From UBA940 sp031548515 (lineage in GTDB: Bacteria > Bacteroidota > Bacteroidia > Bacteroidales > Rikenellaceae): a DNA stretch of 64,000 nucleotides. The stretch covers positions 1-64,000 of the forward strand of contig JAVBRB010000037.1 of assembly GCA_031548515.1 (NCBI GenBank). Reading direction: 5' to 3'. The position numbers were made by a program, and so were the translations under genes. Of this stretch, positions 7,851 to 15,070 are shown in pieces; the stretch's first letter is position 1, and each line of letters starts with the position of its first letter. The notes below the pieces were generated by a model, which was not told the DNA's origin, did not search any database, and saw only the letters and a program-made list of their open reading frames with translations.

Positions 7851-8240
7851 ATGGCTAAAAAAACAGGAACAGTAAAGAAGAAAGTCGTTAAGGTAGGCGC
7901 TATGGGTGCCGCCCATGTACACTCGACTTTTAACAATGTGATAGTTACGATCACCAACGATAACGGAGACGTGATAAGCTGGAGTTCCGCCGGTAAGATG
8001 GGCTTCCGCGGTTCTAAGAAGAACACTCCCTATGCAGCGCAGACTGCAGCCTCGGATTGCGCCAAGGTTGCTTACGACATGGGCCTGCGCAAGGTTAAGG
8101 TTTATGTGAAAGGACCGGGTTCGGGCCGCGAGTCTGCGATCCGTACTATCAATGGCGCCGGAATCGAAGTGCTCGAAATTATCGATGTTACGCCGCTGCC
8201 GCACAACGGATGCCGTCCTCCCAACCGCAGGCGAGTGTAA
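7851..8240 (+). CDS. rpsK: Small ribosomal subunit protein uS11
   Basis: The 129-residue product contains the uS11 signatures AHVHSTFNNVIVTITNDNGD, AQTAASDCAKVAYDMGLRKV, VKGPGSGRESAIR and the PLPHNGCRPPNRRRV ending. uS11 lies on the 30S platform near the E site. It is followed by a 186-bp spacer before rpsD, which is long for this operon. Confidence 0.98.
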   Translation: MAKKTGTVKKKVVKVGAMGAAHVHSTFNNVIVTITNDNGDVISWSSAGKMGFRGSKKNTPYAAQTAASDCAKVAYDMGLRKVKVYVKGPGSGRESAIRTINGAGIEVLEIIDVTPLPHNGCRPPNRRRV

Positions 8241-8426
8241 AACGAGCCTAGCTCACCTACCAGAGCCCGCGAGTCGCTGCAGAGCGGCGGAGCGGAGTTG
8301 ACGCCAAAGCAGAGGCAGAGATTGCTGACAAACTATGCTCCTGCAAACAGGAAGGATACGAAGTTGAAAAGCGAAGGTAGGTAACTTAAAAATTGAAAGA
8401 GATTTTTCAAAAAAGAGATTAAAACA
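8241..8426 (+). promoter_or_regulatory. Structured spacer ahead of rpsD, candidate S4 leader
   Basis: The 186-bp gap holds no plausible gene. ACCTACC (8255-8261) is complementary to GGTAGGT (8376-8382), enclosing about 115 nt. Inside it, TCCTG (8339-8343) and CAGGA (8348-8352) form a small hairpin. A conserved RNA leader ahead of rpsD has, as I recall, been described computationally in Bacteroidia, and S4 autoregulates its operon in other phyla. Whether this spacer belongs to that family was not tested. Confidence 0.45.
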
Positions 8427-9032
8427 ATGGGAAAATTCATAGGACCAAAAACAAAAATCGCCCGCAAATTCGGAGAGCCTATTTTCGGCGCTGACAAAGC
8501 GTTCGAAAAGAAGAACTATCCTCCCGGAATGCATGGACAGAACCGTAAACGCAAAAAAGTTTCGGAATACGGTACCCAGCTTACTGAAAAGCAGAAGGCA
8601 AAAGCCATCTACGGCCTGCTCGAGAAACAGTTCAACAACACCTATGTAAGAGCTGCCCGTATCGGCGGTATTACCGGTGAGAACCTGTTGAAATTACTCG
8701 AATGCCGTCTGGACAACGTGGTTTACCGCCTCGGTATCGCTCCGACGCGTGCGGCTGCCCGTCAGCTCGTTTCACACCGCCATATCACGGTAAACGGAGC
8801 TGTTGTTAATATTCCGTCGTACAGTTTGAAGAATGGCGACGTCGTGGGAGTCAGGGAAAAATCCAAGAGCCTCGAAGTGATTACGGAAGCCCTCTCGGGC
8901 GGACGCAGCCGCTACTCATGGCTCGAGTGGGATCCCGCTTCGATGTCGGGCAAGTTCCTCCAGAGACCGGACCGCGAAGATATTCCGGAAAACATCAAGG
9001 AGCAACTCATCGTCGAACTCTACTCGAAATAG
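8427..9032 (+). CDS. rpsD: Small ribosomal subunit protein uS4
   Basis: uS4 (201 residues) is a primary 16S rRNA binder that nucleates 30S assembly and often represses its own operon. The N-terminal MGKFIGPKTKIARKFG is present, but the zinc-binding cysteines found in some homologues are absent. The S4 RNA-binding domain reads LDNVVYRLGIAPTRAAARQL. It follows the structured spacer at 8241-8426 and precedes rpoA by 23 bp. Confidence 0.98.
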   Translation: MGKFIGPKTKIARKFGEPIFGADKAFEKKNYPPGMHGQNRKRKKVSEYGTQLTEKQKAKAIYGLLEKQFNNTYVRAARIGGITGENLLKLLECRLDNVVYRLGIAPTRAAARQLVSHRHITVNGAVVNIPSYSLKNGDVVGVREKSKSLEVITEALSGGRSRYSWLEWDPASMSGKFLQRPDREDIPENIKEQLIVELYSK

Positions 9033-9055
9033 TAACACTAATTAAAAAATAATAT

Positions 9056-10048
9056 ATGGCAATATTAGCATTCCAGAAGCCTGAAAAGGTCATTATGCTC
9101 GACTCCAGCTCGACGTTCGGAAAATTTGAATTCCGGCCGCTCGAACCAGGTTTCGGCATGACCATCGGCAATGCCTTGCGCCGTATCCTGCTCTCGTCGC
9201 TCGAGGGTTATGCGATCACGACCGTAAAGGTTGCCGGTGTAGATCACGAGTTTGCCGCCATTCCCGGAGTAATGGAAGGGATGATAGATATCATCCTGAA
9301 CCTCAAAAAGGTCCGTTTTGTCCGTACTGTGGAGAATGTCGACAACGAAAAAGTGACGCTGAACGTTGCCGGTGTCTCGGAACTGACTGCCGGGTATATC
9401 TCGAACTTCCTGTCCAGTTTCAAGGTGCTCAATCCCGACATGGTTATCTGCCGCCTTACGCCCGAAACCAAACTGACGATAGACCTTACTATCGCCAAGG
9501 GCCGCGGGTATGTGCCGGCTGAAGAAAACCAGCCTGCGGAAGCCGAATTCGGTCTGCTGGCGATCGACTCGATACATTCGCCCATCGTGAATGTGAAGTA
9601 CTCGATCGACAACTACCGCGTGGAGCAGCGTACGGACTACGAAAAGCTGAACCTTGAAATAACCACGGACGGTTCTATCCACCCGAAAGAGGCTCTTAAA
9701 GAGGCTGCCAAGATACTTATCCACCACTTCATGCTGTTCTCCGACGAGAAGATCACGGTGAACGTCGACGAGGCTGGTTCGGCAGAAGAGTTCGACGAAG
9801 ACGTCCTGCACATGCGACAGCTGCTCAAGACCAAGCTGTCGGATCAGGACCTCTCGGTCAGGGCGCTCAACTGCCTGAAAGCCGCTGAAGTGGATACGGT
9901 AGGCGATCTGGTACGTTTCAACCGCAACGATCTGTTGAAGTTCCGTAACTTCGGCAAAAAGTCGCTTTCGGAACTGGACGACCTGCTGACATCTCTGAAC
10001 CTGCACTTCGGAATGGATGTTTCTCCTTATAAACTTGATAAAGACTAA
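9056..10048 (+). CDS. rpoA: DNA-directed RNA polymerase subunit alpha
   Basis: The alpha subunit (330 residues) scaffolds RNA polymerase assembly. The N-terminal domain (about residues 1-235) includes EPGFGMTIGNALRRILLSSL, the dimerisation helix. The C-terminal domain (about 255-325) carries LSVRALNCLKAAEVDTVGDL and RNFGKKSLSELDD, the helix-hairpin-helix region that contacts upstream DNA and activators. It lies between rpsD and rplQ, 6 bp before the latter. Confidence 0.98.
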   Translation: MAILAFQKPEKVIMLDSSSTFGKFEFRPLEPGFGMTIGNALRRILLSSLEGYAITTVKVAGVDHEFAAIPGVMEGMIDIILNLKKVRFVRTVENVDNEKVTLNVAGVSELTAGYISNFLSSFKVLNPDMVICRLTPETKLTIDLTIAKGRGYVPAEENQPAEAEFGLLAIDSIHSPIVNVKYSIDNYRVEQRTDYEKLNLEITTDGSIHPKEALKEAAKILIHHFMLFSDEKITVNVDEAGSAEEFDEDVLHMRQLLKTKLSDQDLSVRALNCLKAAEVDTVGDLVRFNRNDLLKFRNFGKKSLSELDDLLTSLNLHFGMDVSPYKLDKD

Positions 10049-10054
10049 GCACTA

Positions 10055-10687
10055 ATGAGACATAATAAAAAATTCAACCACCTTGGCAGAACCAGCGCGC
10101 ACCGCAAGGCTACACTTGCGAATATGGCGACGTCGCTCGTAATGCACAAGAGGATAGAAACTACGGTGGCAAAAGCCAGGGCGCTGAAAATGTATGTGGA
10201 ACCGCTTGTGACCAAGTCCAAGGAAGACACCACCCATTCGCGCCGCGTGGTTTTCAGCTACCTGAAAGACAAACACGCTACAGCAGAGATATTCCGCGTC
10301 ATAGCTCCAGCCGTAGGCGACCGTCCTGGAGGTTACACCCGTATCCTCAAGACCGGTTTCCGCTTAGGCGATGCCGCCGATATGTGTATCATAGAATTCG
10401 TTGATTTCAATGATACATACAAAGCCGGAGTTACAGGTTCGGGCGCCGTCAAGTCGCGCACCCGCCGCGGAAGCAAGGCTGCAGCGTCGAAAGAATCCGT
10501 TGAAGCCGTTTCTGACACTGCTGTAGCTGGGGGAAGTGAAGCTCCGGCGAAGCCTGCAGTAAAGAAACCTGCCGCTAAAAAGCCCGCTGCCCCGGCGAAA
10601 CCCAAAGCGGCTCCCGCACCTAAAGCTGCAAAAGTTTCAGGTTCGAAAGCATCTTCCGGCCGCAGCGTAGCTACAAAGAAAGGTTAA
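10055..10687 (+). CDS. rplQ: Large ribosomal subunit protein bL17 with Ala/Lys/Pro-rich tail
   Basis: The first 125 or so residues are a normal bL17 (MRHNKKFNHLGRTSAHRKAT, PLVTKSKEDTTHSRRVVFSY). bL17 sits near the polypeptide exit tunnel. The remaining 85 residues form a low-complexity extension built of alanine, lysine, proline and serine (for example KPAVKKPAAKKPAAPAKPKA), giving 210 residues against about 120-130 in many bacteria. Tails of this kind occur in other Bacteroidota; their role is unknown. It is the last gene before the operon terminator. Confidence 0.96.
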   Translation: MRHNKKFNHLGRTSAHRKATLANMATSLVMHKRIETTVAKARALKMYVEPLVTKSKEDTTHSRRVVFSYLKDKHATAEIFRVIAPAVGDRPGGYTRILKTGFRLGDAADMCIIEFVDFNDTYKAGVTGSGAVKSRTRRGSKAAASKESVEAVSDTAVAGGSEAPAKPAVKKPAAKKPAAPAKPKAAPAPKAAKVSGSKASSGRSVATKKG

Positions 10688-10747
10688 GCCGGAACGTCGG
10701 CGGCGGTTTATTTTTTCGTCGTACCAACCGTCATCTGTATTCATTGA

Positions 10748-10781
10748 AAGAAGCGATCCTTATTGGGTCGCTTCTTTTTTT
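10748..10781 (+). terminator. Rho-independent terminator of the ribosomal operon
   Basis: AAGAAGCGATCC (10748-10759) pairs with GGGTCGCTTCTT (10765-10776) through 12 bp including one G-U pair, with a five-base loop. A run of T follows. It is 60 bp after the rplQ stop and marks the end of the alpha operon. Confidence 0.9.
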
Positions 10782-10829
10782 GCGGCATGGGATAATGTAT
10801 GATTTTCTTTAGAACCTTACCTGTATCCA

Positions 10830-11264
10830 ATGGACACGAAAGAGACCATTGCTTTCCTAATCACGGAATTAGGCTCATTTTATCAAAAAACATATGATGA
10901 AACCACCGATTGTGACGGCTTTATCATGGCTTGCGCCGAGAAATCGCTGGAACATTATCCCGATAATTTTCATGGCCTGATACTGAAACACGACGCGCTG
11001 CGGGGAATAGCCCTGGACTATGTCAGCAAAACCGGAAACAGGGATGATTCCAAAGCGGCATATAACCGTGCCCGGTGGTTAGAGGTAAAAGAGACGATTT
11101 TCTCGATGGGTTATACGGAAATGTCGGATGAAACCTACGAAGGGCTGATCCGGGGCGTGGAGCAGGCAATGGAGCGGGACGGTTTAAAACCATCGGATGT
11201 TCGCCCGCAGGTCGATGAGATGAGAAAACCGAATGAGCAGATTTATCAACCAACTAAAAAATAG
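10830..11264 (+). CDS. Hypothetical soluble helical protein
   Basis: The 144-residue product is hydrophilic and predicted largely helical, with no signal peptide or membrane segment. It begins MDTKETIAFLITELGSFYQK. Aromatic residues and a repeated small-residue pattern across residues 25-75 (ACAEKSLEHYPDNFHGLILK) are reminiscent of tetratricopeptide helices, but no family was recognised. It stands alone between the ribosomal terminator and a decayed gene. The coding frame looks real from length and composition, but function is unknown. Confidence 0.65.
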   Translation: MDTKETIAFLITELGSFYQKTYDETTDCDGFIMACAEKSLEHYPDNFHGLILKHDALRGIALDYVSKTGNRDDSKAAYNRARWLEVKETIFSMGYTEMSDETYEGLIRGVEQAMERDGLKPSDVRPQVDEMRKPNEQIYQPTKK

Positions 11265-11267
11265 ATT

Positions 11268-11408
11268 ATGAAATGACTAACGTGCTTTGCAATGTTGGCG
11301 GCAATGACGCTTACCGCAACGATTTCTTTCGCCCAAACGCGCGAAAGTTCAAATCTCCCCTACTCTAGTAGAAACTATTCTGATGCACACACTATCTTGT
11401 TTTTATAA
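11268..11408 (+). pseudogene. Decayed secreted-protein gene (signal peptide remnant)
   Basis: An ATG at 11268 is followed by AAA and then an in-frame TGA at 11274. The same frame continues as LTCFAMLAAMTLTATISFAQ, a textbook signal peptide hydrophobic core with a cleavage-like FAQ, then runs about 22 more codons to a TAA at 11406. The stop at codon three and the short tail suggest a remnant of an exported-protein gene. The alternative is chance hydrophobic sequence; the match to a Bacteroidota signal peptide makes decay more likely. Confidence 0.5.
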
Positions 11409-11436
11409 AAATCTATCCTAAAAATAGTATTATGTA

Positions 11437-11467
11437 TTGCATGGTATTATTATTGTTTCTATATTTG
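11437..11467 (+). promoter_or_regulatory. Promoter of the PspC-PadR-PspC cassette
   Basis: TTG at 11437-11439 is followed after 20 bp by TATATTTG at 11460-11467, an exact TAnnTTTG -7 element. The predicted start of transcription is about 40 bp ahead of the ATG at 11515. The surrounding sequence is strongly AT-rich. Confidence 0.7.
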
Positions 11468-11514
11468 TGCTGTGATAGGATGTACAAATTCCGAGATCAA
11501 TAATAATTACGAGT

Positions 11515-12036
11515 ATGAAACAGACATTCAACGTTAACATCGGAGGTCGGGGATACAACATCGACAACGATGCCTACGAACTTCTCGACAAGTATCTCAA
11601 TGATATTTCGTCGCGCCTGAGCGATTCGGATGTAGAGTCGATGGAAGACATCGAATCGCGTATCGCCGATATATTCGACGAAAGGGCATCGTCCTCCATG
11701 CAGGTCGTAAATCTGGATATGGTGCGCCGTGCGATGGCGGTAATCGGGCGTCCTGAAATGTTCGGCGGACAGAAGCGCGGCTTTTCGTATCAGGAAGCGT
11801 CTTCCTATCCGCACGAACCCAAACGCCTTTACCGTTCTGTAAACAACAAAGTTATCGGAGGTGTATGCGGCGGTTTGGCCGAATACCTGGACGTCGATCC
11901 CAATATGATAAGGGCGCTTTCCGTCGTCCTGTTCTTTTTTGCCGGTCTTTCCCTGTGGGTGTACATTATCTTATGGATAATCCTTCCCCAGAGTCCAAAT
12001 TATGTTAAATATGAAGACGACCGCAGGAGACAGTGA
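11515..12036 (+). CDS. PspC-domain membrane protein
   Basis: The 173-residue product has two parts. Residues 1-95 form a soluble acidic domain with the pattern DNDAYELLDKYLNDI and ESMEDIESRIADIF. Residues 100-165 are a PspC domain with the signature KVIGGVCGGLAEYLDVDP followed by a membrane segment (LSVVLFFFAGLSLWVYIILW). PspC proteins are inner-membrane components linked to envelope stress in proteobacteria. It precedes a PadR regulator by 46 bp. The N-terminal domain is also present in the larger PspC protein at 12.5 kb, so the two are paralogous. Confidence 0.88.
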   Translation: MKQTFNVNIGGRGYNIDNDAYELLDKYLNDISSRLSDSDVESMEDIESRIADIFDERASSSMQVVNLDMVRRAMAVIGRPEMFGGQKRGFSYQEASSYPHEPKRLYRSVNNKVIGGVCGGLAEYLDVDPNMIRALSVVLFFFAGLSLWVYIILWIILPQSPNYVKYEDDRRRQ

Positions 12037-12082
12037 TGCCGATAACGGCAGTTGCAATAATGATTACTAAAAGTCGATAACA

Positions 12083-12439
12083 ATGACAGCAGAAAATTTA
12101 AAGAATGTGGACAATGTGAAGGCGCAGATGCGGAAAGGGATTCTGGAGTATTGCATTCTGTCCATCCTGTCGCGCGGCGATTCATACGCGCCGCAGATCA
12201 TCTCGGAACTCAAAGAGGCCGACATGATCGTAGTCGAGGGGACGCTCTATCCACTGTTGGCCCGCCAGAAAAACCAGGGCTTGCTATCCTACCGATGGGA
12301 GGAATCTCCGCAAGGGCCTCCCCGTAAGTATTATATGATAACCGACCGGGGGCGCGAGGTTTTGGCGCAGTTGGATGAAGTGTGGGAAGAGATGGTGGCG
12401 CAGATCAAGATAATTCGTTACGGCAAATTGGAAGAGTAA
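12083..12439 (+). CDS. PadR-family transcriptional regulator
   Basis: This is a 118-residue winged-helix protein of the small PadR subfamily. Visible family features are QMRKGILEYCILSILSRGDS, YAPQIISELKEADMIVVEGT (recognition helix), LYPLLARQKNQGLLSYRW and PPRKYYMITDRGREVL. PadR proteins are dimeric repressors, usually of adjacent membrane or transport genes and responsive to small molecules or stress. It lies between two PspC-type genes on the same strand and probably controls this cassette; the effector is unknown. Confidence 0.92.
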   Translation: MTAENLKNVDNVKAQMRKGILEYCILSILSRGDSYAPQIISELKEADMIVVEGTLYPLLARQKNQGLLSYRWEESPQGPPRKYYMITDRGREVLAQLDEVWEEMVAQIKIIRYGKLEE

Positions 12440-12491
12440 CAAAATTTAAAAAAGTTCCTGAAATCACCACTTACAATTGTAATTTACAACC

Positions 12492-13838
12492 ATGAAAAAG
12501 ATAGAAAAAGTAAGTATCGCAGACATATCTTTTACTTTAGATAGTGACGCTTATGTCTCTTTGAAACAATACCTTGACGCGCTTCATAATTACTATGACA
12601 AAGACCCTGACGGAAGTGAAATAATTGCTGACATCGAGGCCCGTATAGCCGAACTCATACTTAACGAACAGATATATACCAAGATCGTCAGCAAATCGCT
12701 GATAGACTCGATAACCGCCCAGCTCGGGACTCCGGAGGAGATCGAAGAGCAGGCTGACGAACAACCGGCCGGAGGGTATGCTCCCCTGCCCGACCCGACG
12801 ATACCGCGCAGGCTCTACCGCAACAGAGAAGGACGCATTCTGGGCGGTGTATGCAGCGGTATGGCCCATTTCTGGGACGTGAACGTCGCATGGATAAGGC
12901 TCGCCTTCCTCTCACCCATGATACTCTTCATATTAACCGCCCCGTTCGATTGGCATCATGTCCGGAATTTCACGTTGGGCTGGTCTTGGGTCTTCATAGT
13001 GATATACGTTGTGCTGTGGTTCGCATTGCCCATGGCTAAAACCCCACGGCAGAAGCTTGAGTCGCGCGGCGAGAAAATTACGCCGTCGTCCATCAGACAA
13101 AACCTTCAGGAAGGCGCGAAAACCCCGAGCGGCAAAAAAGCTGCATCGGTCATGGCTGAAATACTGGCGGTCGTCGGGCGTGTGCTGTTGTTCTTCATAA
13201 AACTGGTGTTGGCTGTGATCGGTTTTACGTTCATTATAGCCTCTTTATCAGCCTTGGTGGCCATGATAATAGCTATATTCAACCCTGCGGCGTTAGGCCT
13301 CACCGCCGTATTCGCTTTGATAACGGGGCTTACCATTCTCTCTCCGCTGATGCTCGCACTACTGGTGATGTTCTGTATGACGATACCTTTCTTTGTGGTT
13401 GGAACGGCTTTGCTAAGCCTTGTCTTCTCCTGGAAACCGGGCCGGATTTTCTACTGGGTGTTGCTGGGCATATGGCTGTTCGCCATGGTATTCTGTTCGA
13501 TCGTGGTTGTGAGCAATGCCCGATATCTGCGCGAACAGATCCGGAATCGCGGCGGTGTTATCGAATGGTTCTACGAAAAAAATATTGATGACAACAAAAG
13601 GGGGATTTTCCGTGATTTTTTGGAAGAGGAAGACAACGGGCTGAACAACATAACTATAACTGTCGCCAAGGACTCCATTGAGGTCGTATCGTGGCGCGAC
13701 CACACCGGAGATTCAACTTATGTGAGTACTGACGGAGTGTTGAAATACAATCGGCGTATTGTCATCAGAGATGAAAAAGCGATCGAAAAAGCCAAGGTGG
13801 AAAATGGGCGTATCGTGGTCCGAAGAATAGATTATTAA
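12492..13838 (+). CDS. PspC-domain multi-pass membrane protein
   Basis: The 448-residue protein begins with an acidic domain paralogous to the one in the first PspC protein (DAYVSLKQYLDALHNYY, IIADIEARIAELIL). A PspC domain follows at about residues 105-180 (RNREGRILGGVCSGMAHFWD). A basic linker and at least four hydrophobic segments (residues about 225-350, for example VLLFFIKLVLAVIGFTFIIA) come next, ending in a soluble 100-residue tail. Domain order suggests a membrane sensor or scaffold. It ends exactly at the left arm of the palindrome at 13838. Confidence 0.85.
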   Translation: MKKIEKVSIADISFTLDSDAYVSLKQYLDALHNYYDKDPDGSEIIADIEARIAELILNEQIYTKIVSKSLIDSITAQLGTPEEIEEQADEQPAGGYAPLPDPTIPRRLYRNREGRILGGVCSGMAHFWDVNVAWIRLAFLSPMILFILTAPFDWHHVRNFTLGWSWVFIVIYVVLWFALPMAKTPRQKLESRGEKITPSSIRQNLQEGAKTPSGKKAASVMAEILAVVGRVLLFFIKLVLAVIGFTFIIASLSALVAMIIAIFNPAALGLTAVFALITGLTILSPLMLALLVMFCMTIPFFVVGTALLSLVFSWKPGRIFYWVLLGIWLFAMVFCSIVVVSNARYLREQIRNRGGVIEWFYEKNIDDNKRGIFRDFLEEEDNGLNNITITVAKDSIEVVSWRDHTGDSTYVSTDGVLKYNRRIVIRDEKAIEKAKVENGRIVVRRIDY

Positions 13839-14000
13839 GAGTTTGTTTGGATTTTTTCGCCGAAGCTATTTTATAGTTATTTTGGAGCGGTTTTTCGTCT
13901 GAAACGAGGCGCAATGGGGTTCCATTGTAACGAGTTTCAGACGAAAAACAAGCCCGAAAGAGCAAAAAGGAGCGAGAGAGGAAAAATCCAAACAAACTCT
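13838..14000. repeat. Nested palindromic element, 163 bp
   Basis: The outer arms at 13838-13856 and 13982-14000 are perfect 19-bp inverted repeats (AGAGTTTGTTTGGATTTTT and its complement). Inside lies a second inverted repeat of TTTTTCGTCTGAAAC with GTTTCAGACGAAAAA (roughly 13890-13948), and in its centre CAATGG-GGTT-CCATTG. The left arm abuts the PspC stop codon. The nested terminal inverted repeats resemble a MITE or a palindromic intergenic repeat, and it may also act as a bidirectional terminator between the convergent PspC and nfo genes. Confidence 0.75.
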
Positions 14001-14104
14001 AAGTCGTGATGACTTTAATTCCTTAATGTATTAGTTAGAAAATTGGTTAGAGAGAAGGCTCGATCCGTCCGGGATCGGGCTTTCTCCATTTGCAGGGGAG
14101 CCGG

Positions 14105-14947
14105 TTATCCGGCAAGCATTGCCAGAGCCGCTATCTCGGCGGCCCATTTCGATTCGTCGGGAGTTTCAAGAACCAACGGCATGTCGTCGAAGCGCTTGTC
14201 CCGCATGATGTATCTGAAACATTCCCAACCCAGTTCTCCTTCCCCGAGGTTGGTATGGCGGTCTACGTGGCTGCCAAATGATTTCAGGGCATCATTGAAA
14301 TGCATACCCTTAAGGTATTTGAAGCCGACAATCCGGTCGAATTCCGCAAAAGTTGCATCACATGCCGCCGCTGTGCGCAGGTCGTAGCCTGCGGCATAGG
14401 CATGGCAGGTGTCTATGCAGACCCCTACGCGTGTTTTATCCTCCACGAATTCGATGATGCGGGCCAGCTCCTCGAATTTCGATCCGACGTTACTCCCCTG
14501 CCCCGCCGTGTTCTCGATGACGGCGATTACGCCGCGGGTCCGGTCGAGCGCGATGTTTATCGACTCGGCGATCCGTTCGATGCATCGGTCGAGTGGAATC
14601 TCGCGGAGATGGCTGCCGGGATGGAAATTGAGTCTGTCTATACCCAACTGCTCGCAACGTTTCATTTCGTCGAGGAATGCGGCGCGCGATTTTTCCAATT
14701 CGGCATCTCCGGGGTGGCCAAGGTTTATCAGGTAGCTGTCGTGCGGAAGTATCTGTCCAGACCCATACCCGAATTTGCGGCAATTTTCCTTGAAAGCCTG
14801 TATGGACACCGCCGACAGCGGCGGCGCCTGCCATTGGCGCTGGTTCTTAGTAAAGAGGGCGAAAGCCGTCGCCCCTATCCCGTGTGCATTCAGAGGTGCA
14901 TTCTCTACCCCGCCCGATGCGCTTACATGTGCTCCTATGTATTTCAT
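14105..14947 (-). CDS. nfo: Endonuclease IV
   Basis: Nfo (280 residues) is a zinc-dependent AP endonuclease of base excision repair with a TIM-barrel fold. The ATG at 14947 gives MKYIGAHVSASGGVENAPLN, aligning with the family start; eight upstream in-frame codons were rejected. Signatures include FTKNQRQWQAPPL, LNFHPGSH, VIENTAGQGSNVG and VGVCIDTCHAYAAGYD, which supply the zinc ligands. It is divergent from the DUF3078 gene and convergent with the PspC gene. Confidence 0.97.
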   Translation of the reverse strand: MKYIGAHVSASGGVENAPLNAHGIGATAFALFTKNQRQWQAPPLSAVSIQAFKENCRKFGYGSGQILPHDSYLINLGHPGDAELEKSRAAFLDEMKRCEQLGIDRLNFHPGSHLREIPLDRCIERIAESINIALDRTRGVIAVIENTAGQGSNVGSKFEELARIIEFVEDKTRVGVCIDTCHAYAAGYDLRTAAACDATFAEFDRIVGFKYLKGMHFNDALKSFGSHVDRHTNLGEGELGWECFRYIMRDKRFDDMPLVLETPDESKWAAEIAALAMLAG

Positions 14948-15015
14948 TTTTTTTAAATCCTTGTTCTGCAAATATCTGAAAATTCCGCGAAAAAGTCGAT
15001 AAAACAGGCCGTATA

Positions 15016-15048
15016 TTGCAATATAAACAGACTTCTTTCGTATCTTTG
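15016..15048 (+). promoter_or_regulatory. Promoter of the DUF3078-S41 operon
   Basis: TATCTTTG at 15041-15048 is a perfect -7 element, with a TTG at 15016-15018 (22 bp spacing, slightly long). The start codon at 15071 would be about 15 nt from the predicted transcription start, giving a very short leader. Confidence 0.6.
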
Positions 15049-15070
15049 CTCAATAGATGAAGACAGGTCG

